The position numbers and the translations under genes were made by a program. Below the pieces are notes generated by a model that did not search any database, was not told the DNA's origin, and was given only the letters and a program-made list of their open reading frames with translations. Positions 43,960-56,916 of a DNA stretch of 64,000 nucleotides are shown here, in pieces. This DNA comes from Chryseobacterium sp. 18061. GTDB taxonomy: Bacteria > Pseudomonadota > Gammaproteobacteria > Enterobacterales > Enterobacteriaceae. Every line of letters begins with the position of its first letter. The stretch's first letter is position 1. Location of the stretch: contig CACSKA010000005.1 of assembly GCA_902706205.1 (NCBI GenBank), positions 310,001-374,000 of the forward strand, in the 5' to 3' direction.

Positions 43960-44703
43960 CTATCGCCCGCCCGCAATATCCATGAAGCTTCCGGTCACGT
44001 ACGAGGCCTTGTCGCTCAGCAGCCAGACAATCGCCTGGGCCACTTCTTCTGGCTGGCCGCCGCGCTGCATCGGCAATGCAGCTTTCACGCGATCCACTCG
44101 CCCTGGCTCACCGCCGGAGGCATGCATTTCGGTATAAATAAGCCCTGGACGCACACAGTTTACGCGAATACCTTGCGCCGCCACTTCCAGCGCCAGCCCG
44201 GTGGTGAGCGAGTCGACCGCCCCTTTTGACGCCGCGTAGTCGACGTATTCGAAAGGCGCGCCCAGCCGCGACGCAGCGGAAGAAACGTTAACGATCGCCC
44301 CACCCTTTCCGCCGTGTTTATGCGACATACGCTTCACCGCTTCGCGGCTGCAAAGGAAATATCCGGTGACGTTGGTCGCCAGCACGTGATTAATTCGCTC
44401 GGCGGTCAGGTTTTCAATGGTGCTCTGTTGAAACAAAATCCCGGCGTTATTCACCAGCGCCGTCAGCGGCTCGCCTTCTCTGTCGAGTGCATCAAATAGC
44501 GTCATCACCTGTGCTTCATCGCTGATGTCCGCACGCATGGCGAACGCTTTTCCGCCCTTTTCGATAATCTCGTTCACCACCTGCATGGCGGCGTTGACGT
44601 TATGGTGGTAGTTCACCGCGACGGTGTAGCCTTCCTGCGCCAGTTGTAACGCTGTCGCTTTACCAATTCCCCGGCTAGCGCCAGTGACCAGTGCGATACC
44701 CAT
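43960..44703 (-). CDS. ygfF: Short-chain dehydrogenase/reductase YgfF
   Basis: NAD(P)-dependent SDR enzyme of 247 residues, as in E. coli YgfF. The cofactor motif TGASRGIGKATALQLA, the NNAG motif LVNNAGILFQQ, the catalytic Ser (IVNVSSAASRLGAP) and the YxxxK (VDYAASKGAVDSL) are present. E. coli YgfF is reported as glucose 1-dehydrogenase-like, but the physiological substrate is unclear. It lies between gcvP and bglA, on the same strand as gcvP. Confidence 0.92.
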   Translation of the reverse strand: MGIALVTGASRGIGKATALQLAQEGYTVAVNYHHNVNAAMQVVNEIIEKGGKAFAMRADISDEAQVMTLFDALDREGEPLTALVNNAGILFQQSTIENLTAERINHVLATNVTGYFLCSREAVKRMSHKHGGKGGAIVNVSSAASRLGAPFEYVDYAASKGAVDSLTTGLALEVAAQGIRVNCVRPGLIYTEMHASGGEPGRVDRVKAALPMQRGGQPEEVAQAIVWLLSDKASYVTGSFMDIAGGR

Positions 44704-44720
44704 GCTATTCTCCCAAAGGA

Positions 44721-44740
44721 AAGGGCGCCTAAGCGCCCTT
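44721..44740 (-). terminator. Terminator-like hairpin after gcvP
   Basis: AAGGGCGC and GCGCCCTT form an 8-bp stem with a CTAA loop in the 59-bp gap between gcvP and ygfF. The minus-strand tail is T-poor, so it may be partial. Confidence 0.6.
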
Positions 44741-44762
44741 GAAAGGTAGATTATTCAGTTAA

Positions 44763-47636
<2,874 letters not shown>

Positions 47637-47687
47637 GAGCGATGGTTCCTGAAACGTGCAGTGAATCGGTATTGTCTTAACTAACAT

Positions 47688-47763
47688 GCCCGGTGGCGCT
47701 GTCGCTTACCGGGCCTACACCTTCAAATGTAGGCCGGATAAACGCAGTGCCATCCGGCACAGC
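47688..47763. repeat. BIME (paired REP units) between gcvH and gcvP
   Basis: GCCCGGTGGCGCTG...TTACCGGGC at 47688-47717 and GTAGGCCGGATAAACGCAG...CCATCCGGC at 47730-47759 are two REP units in opposite orientation. They probably modulate differential expression of gcvH and gcvP. Confidence 0.85.
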
Positions 47764-47764
47764 T

Positions 47765-48154
47765 TTACTCGTTTGCGAGCAATGCTTCATATGCGGTTGC
47801 ATCCAGCAGAGCGGCAACTTCTGCGTCATCGCTGGCTTTGATTTTGAAGATCCAGCCGTCGGTGTACGGCTCGCTGTTAACCAGCTCTGGGGAATCGCTC
47901 AGCGCGTCGTTGACAGCCACGATTTCACCGCTGATAGGTGCATAGATGTCAGAAGCCGCTTTTACGGATTCCGCTACCGCGCAGTCATCGCCAGCGTCAA
48001 CGGTTTTACCCACTTCTGGCAGGTCGACAAACACCATGTCGCCCAGCAATTCTTGTGCGTGCTCGGTGATGCCGACGGTGTAAGAGCCATCAGCTTCTTT
48101 GCGCAGCCATTCGTGTTCTTTGCTGTATTTCAGTTCCGCAGGTACATTGCTCAT
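47765..48154 (-). CDS. gcvH: Glycine cleavage system H protein
   Basis: Lipoyl carrier protein of 129 residues that shuttles the aminomethyl intermediate between GcvP, GcvT and lipoamide dehydrogenase. The lipoylated Lys lies in [20 protein letters not shown]. Second gene of gcvTHP, 27 bp after gcvT. It ends directly before the BIME. Confidence 0.98.
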   Translation of the reverse strand: MSNVPAELKYSKEHEWLRKEADGSYTVGITEHAQELLGDMVFVDLPEVGKTVDAGDDCAVAESVKAASDIYAPISGEIVAVNDALSDSPELVNSEPYTDGWIFKIKASDDAEVAALLDATAYEALLANE

Positions 48155-48181
48155 TAAAATTTCTCCAGAAAAAATAATTGA

Positions 48182-49276
48182 TTACACGACGGCTTTGCCG
48201 GCGCGTACAAAGACAGGTTTGGTTACGGTAACAGGCATTTCACGGTTACGGATTTGAACCACCGCCGTTTCACCGATGCCCGCAGGCACGCGAGCCAACG
48301 CAATGCTGTAGCCCAGCGTTGGAGAGAAAGTGCCGCTGGTGATCACGCCTTCTCGCTGATTGCCCTGAGCATCGGTAAAGCGCACCGGCAGTTCGCCACG
48401 CAGTACACCTTTCTCGGTCATCACCAAACCCACTAATTGTTCGGTGCCGTGCTCACGCTGAGCTTCCAGAGCTTCACGTCCGATAAAGTCGCGGTCTGCA
48501 GGTTCCCAGGCAATGGTCCAGCCCATGTTGGCCGCCAGCGGAGAAACACCTTCGTCCATCTCCTGACCGTACAGATTCATACCCGCTTCCAGACGCAGCG
48601 TGTCACGTGCGCCCAGACCGCAGGGCTTCACGCCGGTTTCGACCAGCGCATGCCAGAAGTCTGACGCTTTCTCATTCGGCAGCGCAATTTCATAGCCCGC
48701 TTCGCCAGTGTAGCCGGTGGTCGCTACGAACAGGTCACCTGCCTGCACGCCGAAGAATGGCTTCATGCCTTCCACCGCGCTGCGCTGTTCATCGTTGAAC
48801 AGGCTGACAGCTTTAGCCTGCGCGTCCGGGCCCTGCACCGCAATCAGCGACAGATCGTCACGCACGGTGATTTCGATGCCGTACGGTTCAGCGTGTTGGC
48901 TAATCCAGGCAAGGTCTTTTTCACGGGTGGCGGAGTTTACGACGAGACGGAAATAATCCTCGGTGAGGAAATAAACAATCAGGTCATCAATGACCCCAGC
49001 GGATGCGTTGAGCATGCCGGTGTAGAGCGCTTTGCCGGGCTTGGTCAGCTTGGCAACGTCATTGGCGAGCAAATAGCGCAGGAATTCACGGGTACGGCTG
49101 CCGCGCAGGTCGACGATGGTCATGTGCGAAACATCGAACATCCCGGCGCTGGTGCGTACCGCGTTATGCTCGTCAATCTGCGAACCATAATGCAGCGGCA
49201 TCATCCAGCCATGGAAGTCCACCATGCGTGCGCCGCACAGCGTGTGTTGTTCATACAAAGGCGTCTGTTGAGCCAT
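48182..49276 (-). CDS. gcvT: Aminomethyltransferase, T protein
   Basis: Tetrahydrofolate-dependent T protein of 364 residues that releases ammonia from aminomethyl-GcvH and forms methylene-THF. Folate-binding segments are [14 protein letters not shown] and [11 protein letters not shown], and [20 protein letters not shown] is the family motif. First gene of the operon, with a 419-bp upstream region that carries probable GcvA sites. Confidence 0.98.
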   Translation of the reverse strand: MAQQTPLYEQHTLCGARMVDFHGWMMPLHYGSQIDEHNAVRTSAGMFDVSHMTIVDLRGSRTREFLRYLLANDVAKLTKPGKALYTGMLNASAGVIDDLIVYFLTEDYFRLVVNSATREKDLAWISQHAEPYGIEITVRDDLSLIAVQGPDAQAKAVSLFNDEQRSAVEGMKPFFGVQAGDLFVATTGYTGEAGYEIALPNEKASDFWHALVETGVKPCGLGARDTLRLEAGMNLYGQEMDEGVSPLAANMGWTIAWEPADRDFIGREALEAQREHGTEQLVGLVMTEKGVLRGELPVRFTDAQGNQREGVITSGTFSPTLGYSIALARVPAGIGETAVVQIRNREMPVTVTKPVFVRAGKAVV

Positions 49277-49657
49277 CTTGTCCTCATTGAATAAGCGGGG
49301 CTACAGGTGCTTTGCGGTCCCAAAAGTCGCCACAAAGCCCAGCGCCGATACCGCTCAGGGCACCGACGCAAACGTTCTCTTTCGTCTGACGTTACCACCG
49401 AAAACCGCGGTAAACCATAAGGCAAAGCAATCCATCAGATTAGCTTATGATCAAAATGCACGAAAAACTCTACAGAACGATCGACTGGCTTTCTGCGACT
49501 AATACCACATAAAATTAACAATGCTGTTCATGACTTGGTGATAAATGATATTTCATGCGGGAAATTGGGCTGATTTTTCGTAAGGGAATTTTTGTGACAT
49601 TAATAAAACTAATGCGAAAAAAGCAGTGAGATTAGATTATTTCAAACGAGGGAAACA
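49277..49657 (-). promoter_or_regulatory. gcvTHP control region with GcvA-type CTAAT sites
   Basis: This long gap (49277-49695) must hold the gcvT promoter. CTAAT, the core reported for GcvA binding at E. coli gcvT, occurs at 49439 and 49631 (as ATTAG) and at 49499 and 49609. GcvA activates with glycine and represses with purines. There is no glycine riboswitch fold that I can see. Nothing else is present except the ubiI terminator at the far end. Confidence 0.55.
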
Positions 49658-49679
49658 CACCCGGCAAGACTGCCGGGTG
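49658..49679 (-). terminator. Terminator after ubiI
   Basis: CACCCGGCA and TGCCGGGTG form a perfect 9-bp stem 16 bp downstream of the ubiI stop codon. The tail on the minus strand is only weakly T-rich. Confidence 0.7.
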
Positions 49680-49695
49680 AGGAAGTGTGATCGAC

Positions 49696-50898
49696 TTAAC
49701 GCAGCCAGCCAGGAAGATCGTTCAGGCCCATCGCCTGACGAATAAGCTGAGGTTTTACCCCCGGCAGCGTGTCGGCCAGTTTCAGGCCGATATCGCGGAA
49801 CAGTTTCTTCGCCGGATTGACCCCGGCAAACAGTTCGCGGAAGCCCTGCATACCCGCCAGCATTAATGCCGCACTGTGCTTACGACTGCGCTCGTAGCGG
49901 CGCAGATAGAAATGCTGGCCGAAATCTTTCCCCTGCGCGTGCAGACGGCGAATTTCGTCGATCAGCTCTGCGGCATCCATAAAGCCCAGATTTACGCCCT
50001 GCCCGGCCAGCGGATGAATGGTGTGCGCCGCATCACCAACCAGCGCCAGGCGATGCGCTGCAAACTGCCGAGCATAGCGTCCCGTTAGCGGGAACACCTG
50101 CCGCTCGCTTGCCACTTCACACAAGCCCAGACGGTTATCAAAAGCCACGTTCAACGCCTGATTGAATGTCCCGTCGTCGGCCTGCTGCATTTTCGCAGCC
50201 TCGTCCGGGGCTAACGACCAGACGATAGAGCACAGATGCGGGTCGCTCAATGGCAGAAACGCCAGAATGCCTTCGCCGTGAAATGCCTGACGCGCCACCG
50301 CCTGATGCGGTTCAGCGGTGCGAATGGTCGCCACCAGCGCGTGATGGCGATAATCCCAAGAGGTCAGCGGAATATCCGCTTTGCCACGCAGCCAGGAGTT
50401 CGCCCCATCCGCGCCAATCACCAGGCGCGCGGTCAGCATATTGCCGTCTTTCAGGGTCAAAAACGCCTCGTTTTCACCCCATGCCACCTGCGCCAGTTCG
50501 GCGGGTGCCATCAGCGTGACATCTTTACAGCGCTCCGCTTTTTTCCACAGCGCGTGGTGGATCACACCATTTTCGATGATGTGCCCTAAATGGCTGTAGC
50601 CGAGGCTTGCATCATCAAACGCGATGCGCCCGAAGCTGTCTTTATCCCATACTTCCATGCCGTGATAGCAGCTGGCGCGTTCGGCCACAATGTCATTCCA
50701 GACATCAAGCCGTGAGAGCAGCTTTTCACTGGCGGCGTTGATGGCGGAAACGCGAAGCTGTGGTGCGGAATCAGCCGTAACAGGCTGGGGCTGATATTGT
50801 TCAATGACCGCCACGCGCAGCCCGCTGCCCTGCAATCCGCAGGCTACGGCGAGACCGACCATTCCACCACCGACGATAGCGATATCTACATTTTGCAC
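49696..50898 (-). CDS. ubiI: Ubiquinone biosynthesis C5-hydroxylase UbiI
   Basis: FAD-dependent monooxygenase (formerly VisC), 400 residues, that hydroxylates C5 of the ubiquinone ring precursor. Motifs are the FAD-binding GGGMVGLAVACGL, the DG motif VIGADGANSWLRG and the GD motif RLALVGDAAHTIHPLAGQGV. The ATG follows a short gap after ubiH, and the set pepP-ubiH-ubiI forms one operon, as in E. coli. Confidence 0.97.
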   Translation of the reverse strand: MQNVDIAIVGGGMVGLAVACGLQGSGLRVAVIEQYQPQPVTADSAPQLRVSAINAASEKLLSRLDVWNDIVAERASCYHGMEVWDKDSFGRIAFDDASLGYSHLGHIIENGVIHHALWKKAERCKDVTLMAPAELAQVAWGENEAFLTLKDGNMLTARLVIGADGANSWLRGKADIPLTSWDYRHHALVATIRTAEPHQAVARQAFHGEGILAFLPLSDPHLCSIVWSLAPDEAAKMQQADDGTFNQALNVAFDNRLGLCEVASERQVFPLTGRYARQFAAHRLALVGDAAHTIHPLAGQGVNLGFMDAAELIDEIRRLHAQGKDFGQHFYLRRYERSRKHSAALMLAGMQGFRELFAGVNPAKKLFRDIGLKLADTLPGVKPQLIRQAMGLNDLPGWLR

Positions 50899-50909
50899 GT
50901 TGTTGTTCC

Positions 50910-52076
50910 TTATCTCGCTACCTGACCCAGGGTACGCTGCGCCAGCGCATCGCGCGCCGGAGTGAATAATTCCATCGTCATCAGTCCGACGTTTCGTCCG
51001 GCCACCAGCGGGGCCCAGCGATTGGCGAACAGATGGACCAGACCGTCGGTCACGCCGACCGTCGCACTTTTATCGTCGGCGCGGCGCTGCTGATATTGAC
51101 TTAACAGCGCGTAGTCGCCCGGATCGTTCGTCTGCGCGAGCATTTCTGCCAGCGAGATAACGTCGCGCAGCCCGAGGTTGAAACCCTGTCCGGCAATCGG
51201 ATGCAGGGTCTGCGCCGCATTGCCTACCAGCGCCATGCGGTGCGATATCGCCCGGCTGGCAGTGGTCAGAGAAAGCGGATAGGCGTTGCGGCAGCCAGCG
51301 TGGGTAATGCGCCCGAGTCGCCAGCCAAATGCCTGCTGCAGTTCCTGGCAGAAACGAGCATCAGACCAGCTCAGAACCTCATCACGGTTTGCCAGCGGAT
51401 GGCACCACACCAGCGAACAGCGTCCATCTGACATCGGCAGCATCGCCAGCGGGCCATGTTCGGTAAAACGCTCAAACGCGCGGCCGTCGTGCGGCACGGC
51501 GGTGGTCACGTTGGCGATCACCGCCAGCTGTTCGTAAGGCTGTTGCTGCCAGGCAATGCCGCATTGTTCTCCGAGCGCTGAACGTGAGCCGTCTGCGGCC
51601 ACCACCAGTTTACCGGTGAGTGTGACGCCGTTATCAAGCAGCACATCGACGCTGTCTTGGCTACGGGTAAAACTGTCCACCCGCGCCGGGCAATGTAAGG
51701 TCACGCCTGGCGCTTTGCGTAACAAGGCGAAAAGACGCTGGCCGACATCGTGCAGCTCGACCACCTGCCCTAATGCAGGCAGGCTGTAATCATCGGCATC
51801 CAGCGTAACGAAACCTGCATGGCCGCGATCGCTGACGTGTACGGTGCGAATAGCCGTGGCGCATTCACGCAGTGCCTGCCAGATACCGACGCGGGCCAGC
51901 TGCTGACAGGTCCCTGCGGCCAGCGCGATTGCGCGAGCATCAAAGCCCGGATGCGTCTGTGAATCAGGCGCGACAGCTTCAACGAGATGTACTGGCAGTT
52001 TGCCTGCACTGAGATTCGAGATCGCCAGTGCCAGTGTTGCGCCAGTCATGCCGCCGCCTACGATAATCACGCTCAT
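50910..52076 (-). CDS. ubiH: Ubiquinone biosynthesis C6-hydroxylase UbiH
   Basis: FAD-dependent monooxygenase of 388 residues that works with UbiI and UbiF in the ubiquinone ring modifications. The FAD motif is GGGMTGATLALAIS, the DG motif VVAADGSRSALGEQCG and the GD variant RMALVGNAAQTLHPIAGQGF, with Asn in place of the usual Asp. The start codon overlaps the pepP stop by 4 bp, so translation is coupled. Confidence 0.96.
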   Translation of the reverse strand: MSVIIVGGGMTGATLALAISNLSAGKLPVHLVEAVAPDSQTHPGFDARAIALAAGTCQQLARVGIWQALRECATAIRTVHVSDRGHAGFVTLDADDYSLPALGQVVELHDVGQRLFALLRKAPGVTLHCPARVDSFTRSQDSVDVLLDNGVTLTGKLVVAADGSRSALGEQCGIAWQQQPYEQLAVIANVTTAVPHDGRAFERFTEHGPLAMLPMSDGRCSLVWCHPLANRDEVLSWSDARFCQELQQAFGWRLGRITHAGCRNAYPLSLTTASRAISHRMALVGNAAQTLHPIAGQGFNLGLRDVISLAEMLAQTNDPGDYALLSQYQQRRADDKSATVGVTDGLVHLFANRWAPLVAGRNVGLMTMELFTPARDALAQRTLGQVAR

Positions 52077-53386
52077 TGGGCGTGCGCCGCCATCAGGGCT
52101 TCGATATCGTCCGCGCGTTTTACCACGCTGGCGGTCAGATTCTCATTACCGTTTACGGTAATCACAATGTCATCTTCAATACGAATGCCGATACCACGGT
52201 ATTGCTCCGGCACATCGGCGTCCGGGGCGATATACAGCCCGGGCTCAACGGTCAGTACCATTCCCGGCTCGAGCACACGGGAACGATCCACGCCGTATTC
52301 GCCGACATCATGAACGTCCAGGCCCAGCCAGTGGCTGAGGCCGTGCATGAAGAATTTGCGGTGCGCGTTGTCGGCAATCAGCTGGTCAATCTCCCCATTG
52401 AGGATGCCGAGCGTCACCAATCCGCTGACCATCACACGCACCACATCGCCGGTGACGTCCTGCATGGTCGTTCCCGGACGATAGCGCTCTAGCGCTGTTT
52501 CCAGCGATTCGAGCACGATGTCATAGATTTCACGCTGCGCCGGGGTGAATTTGCCGTTTACCGGGAAAGTACGCGTGATGTCGCCCGCGTAGCCGCGATA
52601 TTCACAGCCTGCGTCGATCAGCACTAAATCACCGTCACGCAGTTCAGATTCATTTTCGGTGTAATGCAGAATGCAGCCGTTCTCACCCCCGCCAACGATA
52701 GTGTTATATGACGGGTAACGCGCGCCGTGGCGGGTAAATTCATGGTGAATTTCACCTTCGAGCTGATACTCGAACATGCCCGGACGGCATTTTTCCATCG
52801 CACGAGTGTGCCCCAGCGCGGAGATTTCCCCGGCCCGGCGCATCACGTCAATTTCTTCTGCAGATTTGAACAGCCGCATTTCGTGCACCAAAGGACGCCA
52901 GTCGACCATCGCCGCCGGGGCTTTCAGATTCTGACGCGCGCCTTTGCGCAACTTATCCAGCGCATTGAGCACGATGCTGTCGGCATAAGCGTATTCGCCC
53001 TGTGCGTGATACACCGCATCCAGGCCGTTCAGCAGTTGATACAACTGTTCGTCGATTTCACTGAACGCCAGCGCACGATCCACGCCCAGCTTTTCAGGCG
53101 CGGCATCCTGGCCCAGTCGGCGGCCAAACCAGATTTCTGCGGTCAGGTCGCGTATGCGATTAAACAGAACGCTGTGGTTGTGGGTGTCATCACTTTTAAT
53201 CAGCACCAGCACTGCTTCTGGCTCGTTAAAGCCAGTGAAGTAGCTGAAATCACTGCTTTGGCGATACGGGTATTCCGTGTCGGCGCTGCGTATGGCTTCC
53301 GGTGCGGCAAAAATTAATGCCGCGCTGCCTGATGGCATCTGCGCCAGCAGCTTTTGCCGACGCTGAAGGTACTCTTGCTGAGTCAT
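52073..53386 (-). CDS. pepP: Xaa-Pro aminopeptidase P
   Basis: Di-metal M24 peptidase of 437 residues that removes N-terminal residues before Pro. The two-metal centre is seen in VLIDAGCEYRGYAGDITRTF (Asp pair), HGLSHWLGLDVHDVG (His), TVEPGLYIAP (Glu) and GIGIRIEDDIVITV (Glu). ATG at 53386 (MTQQEYLQRRQKL) follows GGAGG; the upstream open frame adds an unrelated extension. First gene of pepP-ubiH-ubiI. Confidence 0.97.
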   Translation of the reverse strand: MTQQEYLQRRQKLLAQMPSGSAALIFAAPEAIRSADTEYPYRQSSDFSYFTGFNEPEAVLVLIKSDDTHNHSVLFNRIRDLTAEIWFGRRLGQDAAPEKLGVDRALAFSEIDEQLYQLLNGLDAVYHAQGEYAYADSIVLNALDKLRKGARQNLKAPAAMVDWRPLVHEMRLFKSAEEIDVMRRAGEISALGHTRAMEKCRPGMFEYQLEGEIHHEFTRHGARYPSYNTIVGGGENGCILHYTENESELRDGDLVLIDAGCEYRGYAGDITRTFPVNGKFTPAQREIYDIVLESLETALERYRPGTTMQDVTGDVVRVMVSGLVTLGILNGEIDQLIADNAHRKFFMHGLSHWLGLDVHDVGEYGVDRSRVLEPGMVLTVEPGLYIAPDADVPEQYRGIGIRIEDDIVITVNGNENLTASVVKRADDIEALMAAHAQ

Positions 53387-53411
53387 GACACCCTCCTGAG
53401 CATTCTTATTG

Positions 53412-53990
53412 TTAATGTAAGGTCGGTTTGCGAACTTCTGGCGCGGTCGGCTGTTGATGTGTGAACGTATCGTGGCACAGCAAAGCAGCAACACGAACGT
53501 ACTCGACGATTTCTTCGAGCGACATCTCGAGCTCTTCCTGATCTTCGTCTTCTTCATAACCCAGCTGGGCAATGTTACGCAGATCGTCGATGGCTTCGCC
53601 GGTTTCGCCTTTTACTTTCTCAAGCTTCGGCTGAGTAACGCCCAGTCCCAGCAGGAAGTGATTGACCCAGCCAGACAGCGCATCGGCGCGTTCAAAAACG
53701 CTGATGTTATCGCCATCCGGGATGTACAGCTGGAACTGGAAGCCTTCGTCTTCCAGCGCATCGCTGGTGACGGCGTGGACCTTACGCAGCACTTCAGCCA
53801 GCTCGTGACCGAAAGCCATGCCTTCGTTGGTCAGGTCATGCACCAACGGCAGCCAAGTGCTGTCTTTGTTACCGCCACACAGCATTCCGCTAATCAGTCC
53901 GTGCATTTCGGCAGGCGTTAAACCCACACCCTGTTGGGTAAGTAACTGGTTCACATCGTTGTAACCAGGCATTTCGTTCTGTATAGACAT
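53412..53990 (-). CDS. ygfB: UPF0149 protein YgfB
   Basis: A 192-residue helical protein of family UPF0149, same length as E. coli YgfB. Typical segments are [43 protein letters not shown] and [17 protein letters not shown]. In Pseudomonas the homologue AlpA/YgfB affects alpA/ampDh3 expression; the enteric role is not settled. It is the likely first gene of the pepP operon and is divergent from zapA. Confidence 0.93.
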   Translation of the reverse strand: MSIQNEMPGYNDVNQLLTQQGVGLTPAEMHGLISGMLCGGNKDSTWLPLVHDLTNEGMAFGHELAEVLRKVHAVTSDALEDEGFQFQLYIPDGDNISVFERADALSGWVNHFLLGLGVTQPKLEKVKGETGEAIDDLRNIAQLGYEEDEDQEELEMSLEEIVEYVRVAALLCHDTFTHQQPTAPEVRKPTLH

Positions 53991-54091
53991 GCGCATTCGT
54001 CGTCGTTGGGGGGAAGTTTCATGTTATGCTACCACTTTGGACCCTGGTGAACCAGAAAAGGGCTTGTATGTTCACACTGGGGTAGCTATAG

Positions 54092-54487
<396 letters not shown>

Positions 54488-54528
54488 CACTTCATGGTTT
54501 ACTATGGTAGAGTGGCCCTGAAGACAAA

Positions 54529-54712
54529 ATTTCTCTGAGATGTTCGCAAGCGGGCCAGTCCCCTGAGCCGATATTTCATACCACAAGAATGTGGCGCTCC
54601 ACGGTTGGTGAGCAAGCTCGGTTCGTCCGAGAAGCCTTAAGACTGTGACGACATATTCACCTTGAACCAAGGGTTCAAGGGTTACAGCCTGCGGCGGCAT
54701 CTCGGAGATTCC
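54529..54712 (+). ncRNA. ssrS: 6S RNA
   Basis: 184-nt RNA that mimics an open promoter and binds sigma-70 RNA polymerase in stationary phase. It starts ATTTCTCTGAGATGTTCGC and ends CGGCATCTCGGAGATTCC, which pair to form the closing stem. The central bulge region (ATTTCATACC, GGTTGGTGAGC) matches E. coli closely. It is cotranscribed with fau in E. coli; fau starts 18 bp downstream here. Confidence 0.98.
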
Positions 54713-54730
54713 CTACCTTCTGTTTCTACC

Positions 54731-55327
54731 ATGACATGCGTACCTGAAATTCCCTCAGCAAGACAAGCAATTCGCCAGATTATCCGGCAGCGCAGACGCG
54801 CACTGACTTCAGACCAACAACAGCATTTTGCCGAACAGGCTGCTCATCGCATGATGGCGTATCCGCCCGTGATGATGGGTCAGAGCGTGGCGCTGTTTCT
54901 CTCTTTCGACGGTGAACTTGATACTCGCCCGCTCATTGAGCAGCTCTGGCTCAGCGAAAAGAAAGTGTATCTGCCGGTTCTGCATCCGTTCAGCCCTGGA
55001 AATCTGTTGTTCCTTTATTACCATCCCCATTCCGAACTGGTTGTGAACAGGCTGAAAATTCAGGAGCCGAAACTGGACGTGCGCGACGTGCTGCCGCTCA
55101 ATGAACTGGATGTGCTGATTACACCGCTGGTCGCGTTTGACGCGCAGGGCCAACGATTAGGTATGGGCGGTGGGTTTTACGACAGGACGCTGCAAAACTG
55201 GCAACAGCACGGCCTGCAGCCGGTCGGTTACGCGCATGATTGTCAGCAGGTGGATACTCTGCCTACAGAGAAGTGGGATATTCCGCTGCCCGCGGTGGTA
55301 ACGCCATCGAAAGTATGGGAGTGGTAA
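54731..55327 (+). CDS. fau: 5-formyltetrahydrofolate cyclo-ligase
   Basis: A 198-residue enzyme (YgfA) that converts 5-formyl-THF to 5,10-methenyl-THF with ATP, returning the storage form to the folate pool. Family motifs are RRRALTSDQQQHFAEQ, FLSFDGELDTRPLIEQLW and RLGMGGGFYDRTL. The start at 54731 (MTCVPEIPSARQAIRQ) lacks a strong ribosome site. The longer open frame would overlap the 6S RNA. It is in the ssrS-fau transcript. Confidence 0.95.
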   Translation: MTCVPEIPSARQAIRQIIRQRRRALTSDQQQHFAEQAAHRMMAYPPVMMGQSVALFLSFDGELDTRPLIEQLWLSEKKVYLPVLHPFSPGNLLFLYYHPHSELVVNRLKIQEPKLDVRDVLPLNELDVLITPLVAFDAQGQRLGMGGGFYDRTLQNWQQHGLQPVGYAHDCQQVDTLPTEKWDIPLPAVVTPSKVWEW

Positions 55328-55337
55328 TACATATTTT

Positions 55338-55412
55338 CCCGGTGGTGCGTTGCTTGCCAGACCTACAAAACGGAAAGACGTAGGCCCGGCAAGCTTTGCG
55401 CCGCCGGGCAGA
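55338..55412. repeat. BIME between fau and serA
   Basis: Two REP units face each other: CCCGGTGGTGCGTTGCTTGCC and GTAGGCCCGGCAAGCTTTGCG...CGCCGGGC, separated by a short AT-rich linker. It lies in the convergent gap of 94 bp and probably stabilises both 3' ends. Confidence 0.85.
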
Positions 55413-55421
55413 AATATCTTA

Positions 55422-56654
55422 TCAGTAAAGCAGACGCGCCCGAATAGTTCCCGGAATCGCCTTCATGCTTTGCAGTGCTTTTTCCGCAACATCTTCTTCC
55501 GCTTCGATATCAATCACCACATAGCCCATCTGCGGCGTTGTTTGCAGATACTGCGCGGCAATGTTCACACTCTGCTCGGCAAAGATCTGGTTGATTGCCG
55601 TCAGCACGCCCGGACGGTTTTCGTGGATGTGTAACAGACGACGTCCGCCGTGCAGCGGCAGCGACACTTCAGGGAAGTTAACCGCTGACAGCGTAGAACC
55701 GTTATCGGAGTATTTAGCCAGCTTGCCTGCCACTTCCAGACCAATGTTCTCTTGCGCTTCCTGAGTTGAACCACCAATGTGCGGCGTCAGGATCACGTTG
55801 TCGAATTCACACAATGGGGAAGTGAACGGATCGGTGTTGGTTGCAGGTTCGGTCGGGAATACGTCGATAGCCGCCCCGGCAAGATGCTTGCTCGCCAGCA
55901 CCTCACACAGCGCAGGAATATCCACAACTGTGCCGCGTGCGGCGTTGATCAGCAATGAACCCGGCTTCATCAGCGCCAATTGTTCCGCACCCATCATATT
56001 TTTGGTGGAGGCATTTTCAGGCACGTGCAGGCTCACCACATCGCTCATGTTCAGCAGGTCAGACAGATGCTGTACCTGTGTCGCGTTGCCGAGCGGCAGC
56101 TTGCTTTCTATGTCGTAGAAGAAAACGTGCATCCCCAGCGATTCTGCCAGAATACCGAGCTGCGTGCCGATATGGCCGTAACCGATAATCCCCAGCTTCT
56201 TGCCACGCGCCTCAAAGCTGCCCGCAGCCAGTTTGTTCCAGATCCCGCGGTGCGCCTTAGCGTTCGCTTCTGGAATACCACGCAGCAGTAACAGCAGTTC
56301 GCCAATCACCAGCTCCGCCACGGAACGGGTATTCGAGAATGGCGCGTTAAAGACCGGAACGCCACGCTTTGCCGCAGCACTCAAATCGACCTGATTAGTG
56401 CCGATGCAGAAACAGCCGATGGCCACCAGTTTCTCCGCCGCCTGAATAATGTCTTCAGTCAGTTGAGTACGGGAGCGCAGGCCGATGAAATGGGCATCAC
56501 GGATCGATTCTTTCAGCTGCTCTGCGTCGAGCGCGCCTTTGTGATATTCAATATTGGTGTAGCCTGCCGCACGAAGGTTATCGAGTGCTTTTTGATGCAC
56601 GCCTTCCACCAGCAGAAACTTAATCTTATCTTTTTCCAGTGATACCTTAGCCAT
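55422..56654 (-). CDS. serA: D-3-phosphoglycerate dehydrogenase
   Basis: First enzyme of serine synthesis, 410 residues as in E. coli. The NAD-binding motif LGIIGYGHIGTQLG, the catalytic Arg (NAARGTVVD), Glu and His (ILTPHIGGSTQEAQENIG) and a C-terminal ACT domain (HIHENRPGVLTAINQIFAEQ) for serine feedback inhibition are visible. The 262-bp gap upstream (56655-56916) contains its promoter. Confidence 0.98.
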   Translation of the reverse strand: MAKVSLEKDKIKFLLVEGVHQKALDNLRAAGYTNIEYHKGALDAEQLKESIRDAHFIGLRSRTQLTEDIIQAAEKLVAIGCFCIGTNQVDLSAAAKRGVPVFNAPFSNTRSVAELVIGELLLLLRGIPEANAKAHRGIWNKLAAGSFEARGKKLGIIGYGHIGTQLGILAESLGMHVFFYDIESKLPLGNATQVQHLSDLLNMSDVVSLHVPENASTKNMMGAEQLALMKPGSLLINAARGTVVDIPALCEVLASKHLAGAAIDVFPTEPATNTDPFTSPLCEFDNVILTPHIGGSTQEAQENIGLEVAGKLAKYSDNGSTLSAVNFPEVSLPLHGGRRLLHIHENRPGVLTAINQIFAEQSVNIAAQYLQTTPQMGYVVIDIEAEEDVAEKALQSMKAIPGTIRARLLY

Positions 56655-56916
56655 TTCCCCGCCCTGTCTGTCTTGTATCGTTGTTGTGGTGAACGTACGT
56701 CCACCTCAGCAACATATCAAAAAAAACTATTGCAGCAATATGAACGTTTGCGTCGGCGTGCTGAAGAAATGTCATTCAGTGGAAATTAGCAGCATAAAAT
56801 GCTGGATGGATAGATTGAGGCAGAGAGTTAATCAGAAGCAGTCGATAAATGTGACACAAGTCACCGAATTTCGCCTGTCGGAAATTTTTTACGGGAGCCA
56901 GGCAGCTCCCGTCAGA

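Noticed and set aside
49277..49695. Glycine riboswitch upstream of gcvT
   Set aside because: No tandem aptamer sequence is visible, and enteric gcvTHP is known to use GcvA/Lrp instead.
55328..55421. SibC/RygC-type antisense toxin RNA between fau and serA
   Set aside because: E. coli has sib RNA genes in this chromosomal area, but the 94-bp gap here only holds a BIME.
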